NCBI RefSeq assembly: GCF_036245865.1 | Contig: NZ_BTTW01000009.1 | Span: 310,001-374,000 of the forward strand | From: Corallococcus caeni | GTDB lineage: Bacteria; Myxococcota; Myxococcia; Myxococcales; Myxococcaceae | Length of the DNA stretch: 64,000 nt | Direction: 5' to 3' | Shown here: piece after piece, positions 43,289-53,759 of the stretch | Position numbering within the stretch: the first letter of the stretch is position 1 | How the letters are laid out: each line of letters begins with the position of its first letter | Notes under the pieces: model-generated | Told to the model about the DNA's origin: nothing | The model's database searches: none | What the model saw: only the letters and a program-made list of their open reading frames with translations | Translations under genes and position numbers: made by a program

Positions 43289-44146
43289 ATGCACGTGCCA
43301 CCAGCAGCAGGCGGAGCTCCTCCAGCCTCATCGGAGGGTGCTCCCCCGGCGTGGGCGCTCATCCTCGGTGCCTCCTCCGGGACGGGCGCGGCCATCGCGG
43401 AGGCCGTCGCGCGCAAGCCGGGCCTGAACGTCTTCGGCGTGCACCGGGGCCGCTACGCGGACACCGCGCGGGAGCTGGAGGCCCGCGTTCGCGACCTGGG
43501 CCGGGACGTGCACCTGCGGCAGGCGGACGCCTCCACGCCCGAGGCCGCCGAGACCGGCGCGGACGCGCTGCTCCAGCACGCGGGCCCGCGCAGCGTGAAG
43601 CTGTTCGTGCACGCCATCGCCGGCGCGTCCGTGGGCCACTTCCTCTCCGACGGCCCGGACCGGCTGCACCCGCGCCGCATCCAGCGCACGTTCGACTGCA
43701 TGGCGCACTCGTTCGTGTACTGGGCGCAGGCGCTGGTGAAGCGCGACCTGCTGGCCCCGGACGCGCGCCTGCTGGGGCTGCAGAACCCCCTGGATGAGAC
43801 GCACCTGAACAACACCGGCCTCATCAGCGCCGCCAAGGCCGCGCTGGAGATGTACGTGCGGCATCTGGCCATCGAGCTGGGCCCGAAGGGCCACCGCGTG
43901 AACCTGCTCAAGTTCGGCACGGTGATGACGCCCGCGCTGCGCCACGTCTATTCGCCCGAAGCGCTGGCCCTCTTGGAGGCGCGCCACGCGGCCATGACCC
44001 CAGCGGGGCGCATGGGCACGCTGGACGACGTGGCCCGCTTCGTCACCGTGCTCGTGGGCGACGACGCCGCCTGGTTCAACGGCGCCACCATCGACTTCAC
44101 GGGCGGCATGACGCTGCGCCTGCTGGACCTGGTGCTCAACCCGTGA
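43289..44146 (+). CDS. SDR-family protein, FabL/enoyl-reductase-like, lacking the catalytic Tyr
   Basis: 285 residues. Rossmann fold with ILGASSGTGAAIAEAVA (25-41) as dinucleotide motif. The C-terminal half is close to FabL-type enoyl-ACP reductases (AAKAALEMYVRHLAIELGPKGHRVNLLKFGTVMTPAL), and Lys183 is kept. The tyrosine expected seven residues before it (FabL Y-x6-K) is Thr176, and the Y-x3-K position is Ile, so neither SDR nor FabI-type tyrosine is present. LLGLQNP replaces the usual Ser strand. It may therefore bind NAD(P)H without normal reductase chemistry or use another proton donor. Overlaps the methyltransferase gene 3' end by 11 nt. Confidence 0.82.
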   Translation: MHVPPAAGGAPPASSEGAPPAWALILGASSGTGAAIAEAVARKPGLNVFGVHRGRYADTARELEARVRDLGRDVHLRQADASTPEAAETGADALLQHAGPRSVKLFVHAIAGASVGHFLSDGPDRLHPRRIQRTFDCMAHSFVYWAQALVKRDLLAPDARLLGLQNPLDETHLNNTGLISAAKAALEMYVRHLAIELGPKGHRVNLLKFGTVMTPALRHVYSPEALALLEARHAAMTPAGRMGTLDDVARFVTVLVGDDAAWFNGATIDFTGGMTLRLLDLVLNP

Positions 44147-45002
44147 CGGCCGCCGGAACGCGGAACGTGAGGCAGTAGTAGAACGGTGACACCTGTTCCT
44201 CGATGACACCTTCGGCGCCCTGCGGCAGCAGCGCGCGCGGGCTCTTGGCCTCGCGCGTGTAGAACGTGAGGGCGCGGAAGGCGGCGCGCTGGAACAGCGA
44301 CGGGCGGAAGGCCGCGTCCAGCTGCTCGTCCACCACCACCAGCGGCGTGCCGGGCAGGGCCACGCGCGCCATCTCCCGCAGCGCCACCGCGGGCTGGCGG
44401 TAGCTCCCAATCCCTCCCACGTGGAAGACGCGGTCGAACGTCGCGTCGCGGAACGGGAGCGCGTGCGCGTCCGCCACCATCAGCCGCGTGTCCTTCACGC
44501 CCCGGCCCTTGCGAAGCCGCTTCTCGCACTGGGCCAGCATGCCGGTGCTCAGGTCCAGGCCCCACACCTCCACGGGCAGGCCCGGCGGCAGCGAGCCCCG
44601 GATGCGCGGCAGGTTCGCGCCCGCGCCCACGCCCACCTCCAGCACGCGCACGGGCTGGCCGTCGTCGCGCGGCTTGAGCGCGCCCAGCTCCAGCCGGCGC
44701 ATGTACCCGTCGCGCATGCGCGACTCGGAGACGGACTGGAACAGCGGCGTCAGCGCGGCCGTCAGCGGATCATGCAGCGCGGGCAGGCCGTCGTAGAGGT
44801 GGCGCATGAGGCGGTCCGTGCCCTGCACGCGGTCCTCGCGGTACAGCCGGGCGAGCCCGTCCGCCACCTCCCACGTCTCGCCGCAGCCGCCGCACAGCAG
44901 CCGTCCCTCGTCCAGCCGGCCGTCCTCGCTCTGCCCGTGCCACACCAGCTGGCCCCGGCAATCCGGGCACGCCAGCAACGCCACGTCCCGCACCCACATC
45001 AT
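44136..45002 (-). CDS. SAM-dependent methyltransferase with N-terminal zinc ribbon
   Basis: 288 residues. Cys12, Cys15, Cys37 and Cys40 (ACPDC ... LCGGC) form a Trm112-like zinc ribbon. The class I methyltransferase core follows: VLEVGVGAGANLPRI (about 119-133), GLDLSTGMLAQCEKR, VADAHALPFRDATFDRVFHVGG. The arrangement resembles UbiE/RlmA-like enzymes, so the acceptor could be a small molecule or RNA. It begins 7 nt after the PknK-like kinase gene on the same strand and is probably cotranscribed with it. Confidence 0.85.
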   Translation of the reverse strand: MMWVRDVALLACPDCRGQLVWHGQSEDGRLDEGRLLCGGCGETWEVADGLARLYREDRVQGTDRLMRHLYDGLPALHDPLTAALTPLFQSVSESRMRDGYMRRLELGALKPRDDGQPVRVLEVGVGAGANLPRIRGSLPPGLPVEVWGLDLSTGMLAQCEKRLRKGRGVKDTRLMVADAHALPFRDATFDRVFHVGGIGSYRQPAVALREMARVALPGTPLVVVDEQLDAAFRPSLFQRAAFRALTFYTREAKSPRALLPQGAEGVIEEQVSPFYYCLTFRVPAAVTG

Positions 45003-45009
45003 CGCTTCG

Positions 45010-48000
45010 TCACCCTGCCGTCCCCTGTTCGGCCAGGGCCCGCGCCAGGTCGTCGCGCGCCTCCAGCCGGGTGAAGTCCTCCACCGCCCGCCGCAGCAGC
45101 CTCGCGCGCTCCGGGTCCTCCGGGGGCAGGTGCCGCGCCCACTCCAGCCGCGCGCGCGCCGCCTCGTAGGGCATGCCCCGCGCGTCGGAGACCTCGATGC
45201 AGCGCTTCCACGCGAGCAAGGCCCTGGGGTGCTTCCCCGCGAGCCACGCCTCGCAGCCGCGCCACAGCCACGCGGCCGGCTCGCCGAAGGGGAACACCCG
45301 CGCGAAGCCCTCCACCGCCTTGAGCGCGGCGCGCGCGCTGTGCGTGAGCGCCTGCAGGCCGGGCCCGGGCGTCTCGCGCGCCCACAGCGTGAGCAGCACC
45401 TCCGCCACCGCGATGGCGCCGAAGTAGACGAAGTGCGCCACCGGCTTGCCCGCCGACAGCCGCACCAGCGCCTTCTCCGCCGCCGCGCGCGCGCCCGCCG
45501 CGTCGCCTTCGCGCAGGCACAGCAGCGCCAGCGTGCCGTCCACGATGATGCGGTCGGTGGCGCCGCCGTGCGCCTCCGTCCACGCGAGCGCCGGCTCCAG
45601 CGCCGCGCGGGCCCGCGCGTGCTCGCCCAGCCGCAGCAGCATGTGCGCGCGGTAGTGCTGGGCCCAGTGCCGCGTCTGCTCCGCGCCCCGGCGCACCGCG
45701 GACGCCTCCAGCCAGTCCATCAGCGGCAGGCCCCGCGAGAACTGGCCCCGGTACATGGCGGACACGGTGAGCAGCGCGCGGCACTCCTCCGCCAGCCGCA
45801 GGTCCCCCAGCGAGTCCACGAGGGCCGTCGCCCGCTGAAGCCACGTCTCCACGTCCTGCCAGCGCGCCTGGTACACCGCGCACACCGCGTTGCGGTTGAG
45901 CACGTAGGCCAGGTCCACCGGGCGGCCCACGCGCTCCGCCACCTCGTGCGCCCGCTTCACCCACGCGTCCGCCACGCGGTGCACCGGCACCGTGCCCGCC
46001 ACCACCGCCATCACCGTGTAGCCGCGCGCCAGCTCCGGCGTGGGCCCCGCGGGCTCGCACAGGTTGAGCATGCGCAGGCCGCTCCAGAGCACCGGCAGCG
46101 CCTCCTGCGCGTAGATGAACGCGTCCGTCAGCCGCATGAGCAGCCGGCCCGCCAGCCGCCGCGCCTCGCGCCGCCGCCGGGAGTCATCCACGTACGCGTC
46201 CGGCCGGGCGCTCTGCGCCAGCCGCGACAGCACCTGCCCCAGCGTGCCCAGCACCCACGCCACGCGCGACGTGGGCACCCGCCAGCCGAAGTGCGCGAGC
46301 GCGGCCTCCGCGTGCCCCCGGAAGCCCTCCAGGTCACCCAGCTGGAAGCGGGCCTCCGCCAGCAGCGCCTCCACGCGGCCCCGCTCCATCGGCGGGGCCT
46401 CCGGCATGACGGTCAGCGCCCGCGTGAGCAGCGGCAGCGCCTCACGGCACGCGCCCACCGCCAGCGCCTCCTCGCCCGCGAGCCGCGCGTAGTGCGCCTC
46501 GCGGGCCGGGTCCCGCGCCTGTCCCCAGTGGTACGACAGCGCGGACGCGTGGCCCGTGGGGTGCGCCGCCTCCAGCGCCTGGGCCACGCGCCGGTGGAGC
46601 GCGGGCCGGTCCGCCGGGGTCAGGTCCTCCAGCAGCCGCTCCCGCAGCTTGTCGTGCGCGAAGCGCCAGCGGCCGTCGCTCACGTCCAGCACCGCCGCCG
46701 CCGCGCAGTCGGTGAGCCACGCCTCCACGTCCACGCCGGGCGCGGCCCGCCCCAGCACCGCCAGGTCCAGCTCCCGGCCGAGCAGCGCCGCCAGGTCCAG
46801 GAGCCCCCGCGCCTCCCGGGGCACCTTCTCCAGCCGGCGCTGCACCAGGGCGCGCACGCCGCCCGCCCACACGCGCTGGGGCAGCGCGACGGCGCCCAGC
46901 CGGTCCAGGCCGCCCGCGTCCTCCGCCAGCGCGCGCACCACCTCCACCAGCAGGAAGGGGTTGCCCTCCGACTCGCGGCGCAGCAGGTCCACCACGTCGG
47001 GCCGGCGGCCCACGGCGCCCAGCATGGACTCGCCCAGCTGGGCGATCTCCTCCGCGTCCAGCCGGAGCAGCCGCAGCATGCGGGGGCCGGCCAGGCGCTC
47101 GGGGAGCTGCGGGGACTCGTCGTCGCGGAAGCTCGCGAGCAGGAGCAGCGGCAGCCCCGGCGCCCTCGTCGCCAGCTGCGCGAGGAGCTGGAGGGACTCG
47201 GCCTGCGCCTGGTGCAGGTCCTCCAGGATGACCACGGTGGGCTGCGACAGGCGGGCGAAGAGGTCCTCCACCGTCTGGTGCAGGCGCAGCTGCGCCATGT
47301 CCGCGTCCAGCTCCGGGGCGACCGGCACCTCGCGGCCCAGCAGCGCCTCCAGGTCCGGCACCAGCGGCCGGAGCACGCGCGCCTCGCGGTCGGACAGCTC
47401 CGTGAGCATGGGCAGCCAGCGCAGCACCGTGCGCCACTCCTGGTACGGCACGCCGCCGGTGTCCACCGCCTGGCCGCGCAGCACCACCGCGCCGCGCACC
47501 AGCGCCAGCGCGCGCACCTCCTCCAGGAGGCGCGACTTGCCCACGCCGCTCTCCCCGCCAATGAGCCACGCGCCGCCCTGCCCCGCGAGCACCGCGTCGA
47601 GCACGTCCGTCAGGTGCTCGCGCTCCTTCACGCGCCCCACGAAGCGCGCGGACTGGAGGAAGCTCTCGCGCGTGGCGGCGGACTCGGCGGGCGGGGGCTC
47701 GCCCACGGCGGCGCACAGCGCGGCGATGACGGCCTCCGCGTCGCGCGGCCGGCGGTGGGCCTCCGGCGCCACCAATTGCTCCAGCACGGCCTTGAGCGCG
47801 GGCGGGAAGCCCGGCGTGGCGAACACCTGGCCCGCGTGCGGCAGCCGGCCGAAGAACATCTGGCACGCCATGGCGCCGAAGCCGAAGAGGTCCGTCAGCT
47901 CCGAAGGGGGCTGGTCCTCGAAGAGCTCCGGGGCCAGGTAGCCGGGGGTGCCCGCGGGCTGCGCGCGGCGGCCCTGCTGGTCGCGGCCCACGGCCAGGCC

Positions 48001-48558
48001 GAAGTCCAGCACCTTCACCTGCCCGCGCACCACCAGCACGTTCCCGGGCTTCAGGTCGCGGTGGATGATGCCGCGCCGGTGCAGGTACGCGAGCGCGTGG
48101 AGCGTCTGGATGAGCAGCCCCACCTGCGTCGCCAGGGGCGCGTCCGTGCCGGCCTCCACCAGCGTGCGCGCGTCCTCCAGCAGGTCCATGGCCAGGTAGG
48201 GCCGGCCCTCCGCGTCGAACCCGTAGTCCAGCACGCGGATGACGTTCGGGTGGCGCAGCGACACCAGCGTCTGGAACTCGTGGGCCAGCGACAGCGCCAT
48301 GCCCTGCGTGGCGAAGGCGGAAGGGGTGCCCCGGCCCGGGCGCCGCGCCAGGTCCGCCACCGTCTTGTGCAGCCGCTTGAGGGCCACGGGGCCGGACAGG
48401 CCGTCCTGCGCGCGCCACACCGTGCCGGCGCCCCCGCGCCCCAGCAGGTCGAGGACGCGGTAGCGGCGTCCCACCACTTCCGGATCCATGCCCGGAGACG
48501 TGTCGGCGTCCGGAGCGTCCGTCCGGGGGGAGGTCTGGCAGGAAGGGGGGTGAGACAT
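45010..48558 (-). CDS. PknK-like serine/threonine kinase fused to AAA ATPase and helical-repeat domain
   Basis: 1182 residues. Kinase domain about 33-285 with glycine loop GRGGAGTV, Lys61, HRDLKPGN (166-173) and DFGLAV (185-190). An AAA/STAND ATPase module follows, with Walker A GGESGVGKS (about 334-342) and Walker B VVILEDLHQ (about 442-450), then a 550-residue alpha-helical, TPR-like region. This is the PknK/MalT-type signalling architecture, in which the ATPase and repeats sense a partner and set kinase output. Cytosolic, no membrane helix. ATG 48558 lacks a clear Shine-Dalgarno site. Divergent from gor and 7 nt upstream of the methyltransferase gene. Confidence 0.92.
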   Translation of the reverse strand: MSHPPSCQTSPRTDAPDADTSPGMDPEVVGRRYRVLDLLGRGGAGTVWRAQDGLSGPVALKRLHKTVADLARRPGRGTPSAFATQGMALSLAHEFQTLVSLRHPNVIRVLDYGFDAEGRPYLAMDLLEDARTLVEAGTDAPLATQVGLLIQTLHALAYLHRRGIIHRDLKPGNVLVVRGQVKVLDFGLAVGRDQQGRRAQPAGTPGYLAPELFEDQPPSELTDLFGFGAMACQMFFGRLPHAGQVFATPGFPPALKAVLEQLVAPEAHRRPRDAEAVIAALCAAVGEPPPAESAATRESFLQSARFVGRVKEREHLTDVLDAVLAGQGGAWLIGGESGVGKSRLLEEVRALALVRGAVVLRGQAVDTGGVPYQEWRTVLRWLPMLTELSDREARVLRPLVPDLEALLGREVPVAPELDADMAQLRLHQTVEDLFARLSQPTVVILEDLHQAQAESLQLLAQLATRAPGLPLLLLASFRDDESPQLPERLAGPRMLRLLRLDAEEIAQLGESMLGAVGRRPDVVDLLRRESEGNPFLLVEVVRALAEDAGGLDRLGAVALPQRVWAGGVRALVQRRLEKVPREARGLLDLAALLGRELDLAVLGRAAPGVDVEAWLTDCAAAAVLDVSDGRWRFAHDKLRERLLEDLTPADRPALHRRVAQALEAAHPTGHASALSYHWGQARDPAREAHYARLAGEEALAVGACREALPLLTRALTVMPEAPPMERGRVEALLAEARFQLGDLEGFRGHAEAALAHFGWRVPTSRVAWVLGTLGQVLSRLAQSARPDAYVDDSRRRREARRLAGRLLMRLTDAFIYAQEALPVLWSGLRMLNLCEPAGPTPELARGYTVMAVVAGTVPVHRVADAWVKRAHEVAERVGRPVDLAYVLNRNAVCAVYQARWQDVETWLQRATALVDSLGDLRLAEECRALLTVSAMYRGQFSRGLPLMDWLEASAVRRGAEQTRHWAQHYRAHMLLRLGEHARARAALEPALAWTEAHGGATDRIIVDGTLALLCLREGDAAGARAAAEKALVRLSAGKPVAHFVYFGAIAVAEVLLTLWARETPGPGLQALTHSARAALKAVEGFARVFPFGEPAAWLWRGCEAWLAGKHPRALLAWKRCIEVSDARGMPYEAARARLEWARHLPPEDPERARLLRRAVEDFTRLEARDDLARALAEQGTAG

Positions 48559-48573
48559 AGGGGGAGCCGCCCT

Positions 48574-48717
48574 GTGTTTCAGGATATCCCCCCTTCTCGT
48601 GCGGGAGGAGATTGAATGTGTCGGGGGGCAGGCGAAGCAGGAGGCGCTTCGGACCCCGGGGAGCAGCCCGGGGGGCGGGGCCCGGCAGGGCTCCTTCCCT
48701 TGCGCGCCCTGAAACAC
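48574..48717. promoter_or_regulatory. CCTGAAACAC motif upstream of both divergent genes
   Basis: A 10-bp inverted repeat: GTGTTTCAGG at 48574-48583 and CCTGAAACAC at 48708-48717. Read on each coding strand, CCTGAAACAC lies 15 nt before the kinase ATG and 25 nt before the gor ATG. It may be a shared promoter or regulatory element of the two divergent genes. Confidence 0.4.
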
Positions 48718-48742
48718 CATTTCTGATGACGGGAGGACACCG

Positions 48743-50173
<1,431 letters not shown>

Positions 50174-50182
50174 GGCGGGCGC

Positions 50183-51505
50183 TCAGTCCGTCTCGCCCAG
50201 CTCGAAGGCCGACGTGCCGGTGTGGTGCTTGCGCTTCGTGAGCTGGTGCTCTTCGCGGAGCTGGTTCTCGTAGAAGGGCAGGTGCTCCGCCGTGCGCTGT
50301 TTGCGCAGCGCGCGGATGGTCTCGTGCTCCGTGGTGTTGCTGTAGCCGTGCTTCGAGTGCTCGCGCGAGTACGCCAGGGGCTCCAGCACCATCCGCGTCG
50401 GGTAGCGGTTCTGCAGGACGTGGATGAGCTCGTGCCCGTACACGATGAAGGCCGGCGCGGGGATGGGGTGCTGCTCGCGGGAGTAGTTGCGCTGCGTGCT
50501 GTCGCGCAGCCCGGAGCGCAGGCTGAGCCTTGAGCCGCGGCCGGACCCCTTGCCCGCGAGCCCGGGTGCCGGTTCGCTCAGCAGGTAGTCCTCGCCGTGG
50601 CCGTCCTCGTCGTACCAGCTCAACTCCACCTCCAGCTTCCCGATGCGCTTGCCCACGGCGTCGCGCCGCGTGCTCAGCTCCGCGTAGGGCTTCGACGACG
50701 CCTCCAGGCGCTTGCGCAGTTCGCCCCAGCTCTCGCTGCCTTGCCGCGCGGACTCCTCCAGGTGGGTCAGCTCCTCGCTCATCCCTTCGTACTCGTCCTT
50801 CAGCCGCTGGAACTCCTCGGACGTCGCCGTCAGGCGCTGCTTGTTGACCACCACCTTCTGCCGGAAGTTGGCGGACGGCGTGAAGGCCTGGGTCAGCACC
50901 AGCGTCACCGGCCACGCCGGATCCTCGTGGGTGGCGGCGAGGATCCACCGCATCAACTCGCGGCCATGCGGGCGCGACAGCAGCCGGGCGTGGATGGCGC
51001 GCACCTCGCGAAGGCCGCGCGCGTACTGCGCGCCGGTGGGCAGCTTCACCGCGCCCGTGCCGTTGCGCAGCGCATCCCAGTCCGCGTCCAGCTGCTGGCG
51101 GGCCGCGGTCCCCAGCGTCGCGCGGTCCGGCGTGTAGAGCAGCAGGTTCTTCGTGTGGACGTAGTCCACCAGCTCGATGTGCTTCTCCTGGATCTCCACG
51201 GCCAGCCGCATCAGCAGCAGGCGTGAGGCCTTGGAACTCGCGAGCCGCTCGCGCTCCAGGTCGAACAGCCGGTACAGCAGGTGCTCCGCCGTATCGAGCG
51301 CCTTCAGGCGCGCGTCCACCCACGCCTGCTTGCCGGTGAAGTAGTACGTGGCCTTGCCGCCCCACCCGCTCCAGTCCGCGTGGAACGCATCGAGCGCGGC
51401 GCAGAACGGCCGGACGAACTCCTCCAGCCGCGACACGATGGGCAGCAGCCGCCGGGGCTCCAGGCCCAGGTCCATCTTGAAGTCCGCCGACGTGCTCAAC
51501 GCCAT
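50183..51505 (-). CDS. NleD-like (M91-type) HExxH zinc peptidase, putative effector or toxin
   Basis: 440 residues, no signal peptide or membrane helix. The C-terminal domain has GHELIHVLQNR (His358, Glu359, His362) and, about 30 residues later, TTEHETIRALRKQR with Glu393 or Glu395 as probable third ligand, an arrangement like the M91 peptidases NleD and HopH1, injected by type III secretion to cleave host signalling proteins. The N-terminal 200 residues are helical with no recognised domain, and residues 215-300 form a coiled coil (EEFQRLKDEYEGMSEELTHLEES). No chaperone or immunity gene is adjacent. Effector role is inference; a housekeeping protease is possible. Confidence 0.6.
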   Translation of the reverse strand: MALSTSADFKMDLGLEPRRLLPIVSRLEEFVRPFCAALDAFHADWSGWGGKATYYFTGKQAWVDARLKALDTAEHLLYRLFDLERERLASSKASRLLLMRLAVEIQEKHIELVDYVHTKNLLLYTPDRATLGTAARQQLDADWDALRNGTGAVKLPTGAQYARGLREVRAIHARLLSRPHGRELMRWILAATHEDPAWPVTLVLTQAFTPSANFRQKVVVNKQRLTATSEEFQRLKDEYEGMSEELTHLEESARQGSESWGELRKRLEASSKPYAELSTRRDAVGKRIGKLEVELSWYDEDGHGEDYLLSEPAPGLAGKGSGRGSRLSLRSGLRDSTQRNYSREQHPIPAPAFIVYGHELIHVLQNRYPTRMVLEPLAYSREHSKHGYSNTTEHETIRALRKQRTAEHLPFYENQLREEHQLTKRKHHTGTSAFELGETD

Positions 51506-51679
51506 GTCCGCTCCCGGTGTCTCACTCGGGGTGTGACGCTAGCACGCACCTTTCACCCACCTCGCCACCCTGTGCGCACACCCACTCCGTGCGACCAGCG
51601 AACACTCGTCTCGTGCTCGCGGGTGACACGTCACCCGGGGGTGCCTACCCCTGATGTTCAGGAGGCGCGGGCAACGGAC

Positions 51680-52900
51680 GTGGGCAAGGGCGGACGATGG
51701 TGTTGGGGGGTCGTGGGGGCGTTGCTGCTCGCGGGATGTCCGTCCGCGTGCAACACGAAGGAGTCGTCTCGCCCGTTCCAGCTCACGGGGCAGGTGGGTT
51801 CGCGTGGGGCGGGCTTCGCATCGGCGCTGTACCAGACGACGGGCGTGCGGATGGAACCGCGCAACCGCATCCGGTGGGCGAACAACGGCGCCGTATTCGA
51901 CGTGATGGTGGAAGAAATCGGCCGGGCCCGCGCCTCCATCAACATCGTGATGTTCATCTGGAGGCCGGGCCGGGCCTCCGAGCGGATGATTGAAGCGCTG
52001 GCCGAGCGGACCCGCGCGGGCGTGCACTGCCGCGTGCTGGTGGATCCGCTGGGCAGCGGCCCCTTCGAGAAGGAGGTGAAGCCCCGGCTGGAGGCGATTG
52101 GCTGCGAAGCGCACCTGTTCCGCCCGCTGCCCGCGGACGAGAACCTGGCGCGCAACCACCGGAAGATCTTCGTGGTGGACGGCCGGGTGGCCATCACCGG
52201 CGGGCTGGCCATCCAGGACGAGTGGCTGGGTGACGCGCGCAACGAGAAGGAGTGGCGCGACACCAACGTGCGGGTCCAGGGCCCGGTGGTGGCGCAGCTC
52301 CAGCAGGCCTTCGCGGAGAACTGGCAGGAGGCGACAGGCGCCCTGCTGCCCCAGACGGACTTCCCCACGCTTGCCGCGGACCAGCCCGGCCTGGACGCCG
52401 CGGGCGAAGGCTGGGCGGCCTTCGTCAGCAGCACGGCGAACCCGGAGGTGACGCGCGCGGAGCGGCTGACGCAGCTCATGGTGAAGGCCGCGAAGAAGCG
52501 GCTGTGGATTTCGCAGGCGTACTTCACGCCCAACGACGCGCTGACCGCGCTCCTGGTGGAGAAGGCGCGCGCGGGCGTGGACGTGCGGGTGCTGGCGCCG
52601 GGGGACAAGAACGACCAGCGGGCCATCACGGTGCTCCAGCGTCAGACGTACGACACGCTGCGGGCGGCGGGCGTGCGCCTCTGGGAGTACCAGCCGTCGA
52701 TGATGCACGCGAAGACGATGCTGGTGGATGACCGGCTCGTGCTGGTGGGGTCCATCAACTACGACGCGCTGTCGTTCAACCTGCTGGAGGAGGGCTCCCT
52801 GGTCCTGGAGGACGTGGACGCGGCACGGCAGCTGGAGGCCATCTTCCTGGAGGACCTGACGCACGCGCGCGAGGTCCAGGCCGAGCAGGCGCAGCGCTGA
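51680..52900 (+). CDS. Phospholipase D / cardiolipin-synthase-like lipoprotein
   Basis: About 406 residues. A lipoprotein signal with LLLAGC is visible. Two HKD motifs: NHRKIFVVDGRVAITGG in the first half and MHAKTMLVDDRLVLVGSIN in the second; each has the H-x-K-x4-D pattern. The layout matches bacterial cardiolipin synthase C / PLD-type enzymes, which exchange phosphatidyl groups or hydrolyse phospholipids. The start is uncertain: GTG 51680 has GGAGG 14 nt upstream, and GTG 51641 is an alternative. Envelope location through the lipid anchor. Confidence 0.85.
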   Translation: MGKGGRWCWGVVGALLLAGCPSACNTKESSRPFQLTGQVGSRGAGFASALYQTTGVRMEPRNRIRWANNGAVFDVMVEEIGRARASINIVMFIWRPGRASERMIEALAERTRAGVHCRVLVDPLGSGPFEKEVKPRLEAIGCEAHLFRPLPADENLARNHRKIFVVDGRVAITGGLAIQDEWLGDARNEKEWRDTNVRVQGPVVAQLQQAFAENWQEATGALLPQTDFPTLAADQPGLDAAGEGWAAFVSSTANPEVTRAERLTQLMVKAAKKRLWISQAYFTPNDALTALLVEKARAGVDVRVLAPGDKNDQRAITVLQRQTYDTLRAAGVRLWEYQPSMMHAKTMLVDDRLVLVGSINYDALSFNLLEEGSLVLEDVDAARQLEAIFLEDLTHAREVQAEQAQR

Positions 52901-53013
52901 CGCCGGCTGTCAGGTTTCACGCGCGGCCCTGGGAAACACTGGGCAAGCGGTGGGGCCGTGTGCTCAAGAAGCGCTCCGGGGGCCAGGAAGGTCACGGCCC
53001 GGGAGGCATCGCC

Positions 53014-53670
53014 ATGAGCAGCGCAGCTCCTCGTCATCTCTTCGTCGCGGGCGCCACGGGCGCGACGGGCCGCACGTTGATGCGGCAGGCCCTGGCCAGG
53101 GGCGTGCCCGTGACGCCGCACGTGCGCCCCAAGAGCGCGAACACGGAGCCCGCGAACACCTGGCCGAAGAAGGCGGTGCTGGAGCTGGCGGACGGGCCCG
53201 CGCTGGTGGAGGCGATGAAGGGCAGCACGACGGTGCTCCAGCTCATCGGCACGATGCGCAAGCGCTTCGCGGCCGGGGACACCTACGAGACGAGCGACAT
53301 CGGCACCACGCGGCAGCTGGTGGACGCGGCGAAGGCGGCGGGGGTGGACCACTTCGTGCTGCTCACGTCGGTGGGCGCGGGGAGCCCGGTGGGCGCGTAC
53401 CTCAAGGCCAAGGCGGAAGCGGAGCGCATCGTCCGCGAGAGCGGCATCCCCTACACGATGGTGCGCCCGCCCGCGCTGGAGGGCGAATACCACGCGCCGC
53501 CCGGCATCCTGCACGCGCTGGGCAAGCTGCCGCTCTTGGGCAACCTGAAGCCCATGCACCTGGACCAGCTGGCCGCGGTGCTGCTGCGCATCGCGGAGCG
53601 CCGGGCGCCGCTGGACACGGCGCTCGAAGGCAAGCGCCTGTGGGCGGAGGTCGAGGCGGTAGGCCGGTAG
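53014..53670 (+). CDS. NAD(P)-binding atypical SDR (NmrA/YwnB-like)
   Basis: 218 residues. FVAGATGATGRTLMRQAL is the Rossmann GxxGxxG motif, followed by VLQLIGTMR, FVLLTSVGAG, YLKAKAEAERIVRESGIPYTMVRPPAL. This is the atypical SDR family of NAD(P)H-binding proteins, in which catalytic residues are often missing; function ranges from reductase to redox sensing. GGGAGG 7 nt upstream supports the start at 53014. Independent of its neighbours. Confidence 0.86.
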   Translation: MSSAAPRHLFVAGATGATGRTLMRQALARGVPVTPHVRPKSANTEPANTWPKKAVLELADGPALVEAMKGSTTVLQLIGTMRKRFAAGDTYETSDIGTTRQLVDAAKAAGVDHFVLLTSVGAGSPVGAYLKAKAEAERIVRESGIPYTMVRPPALEGEYHAPPGILHALGKLPLLGNLKPMHLDQLAAVLLRIAERRAPLDTALEGKRLWAEVEAVGR

Positions 53671-53694
53671 CTGTCAGACCCTCCAGGTAGGAAG

Positions 53695-53755
53695 GCTCCT
53701 CCGCTGCACGAGCAGGCATAACGCCTGCGCGCGAGCGCATGACTCGCGGAGGAGC
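53695..53755 (+). promoter_or_regulatory. Nested inverted repeats covering the antitoxin leader and Shine-Dalgarno
   Basis: GCTCCTCCGC (53695-53704) is the exact complement of GCGGAGGAGC (53746-53755), the latter containing the antitoxin's GGAGGAG ribosome-binding site. Inside are GCAGGC-ATAAC-GCCTGC (53712-53728) and CGCGAG-CGCATGA-CTCGCG (53730-53748). It may be a folded mRNA leader controlling translation, or the operator dyads for the toxin-antitoxin complex. Confidence 0.55.
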
Positions 53756-53759
53756 TACA

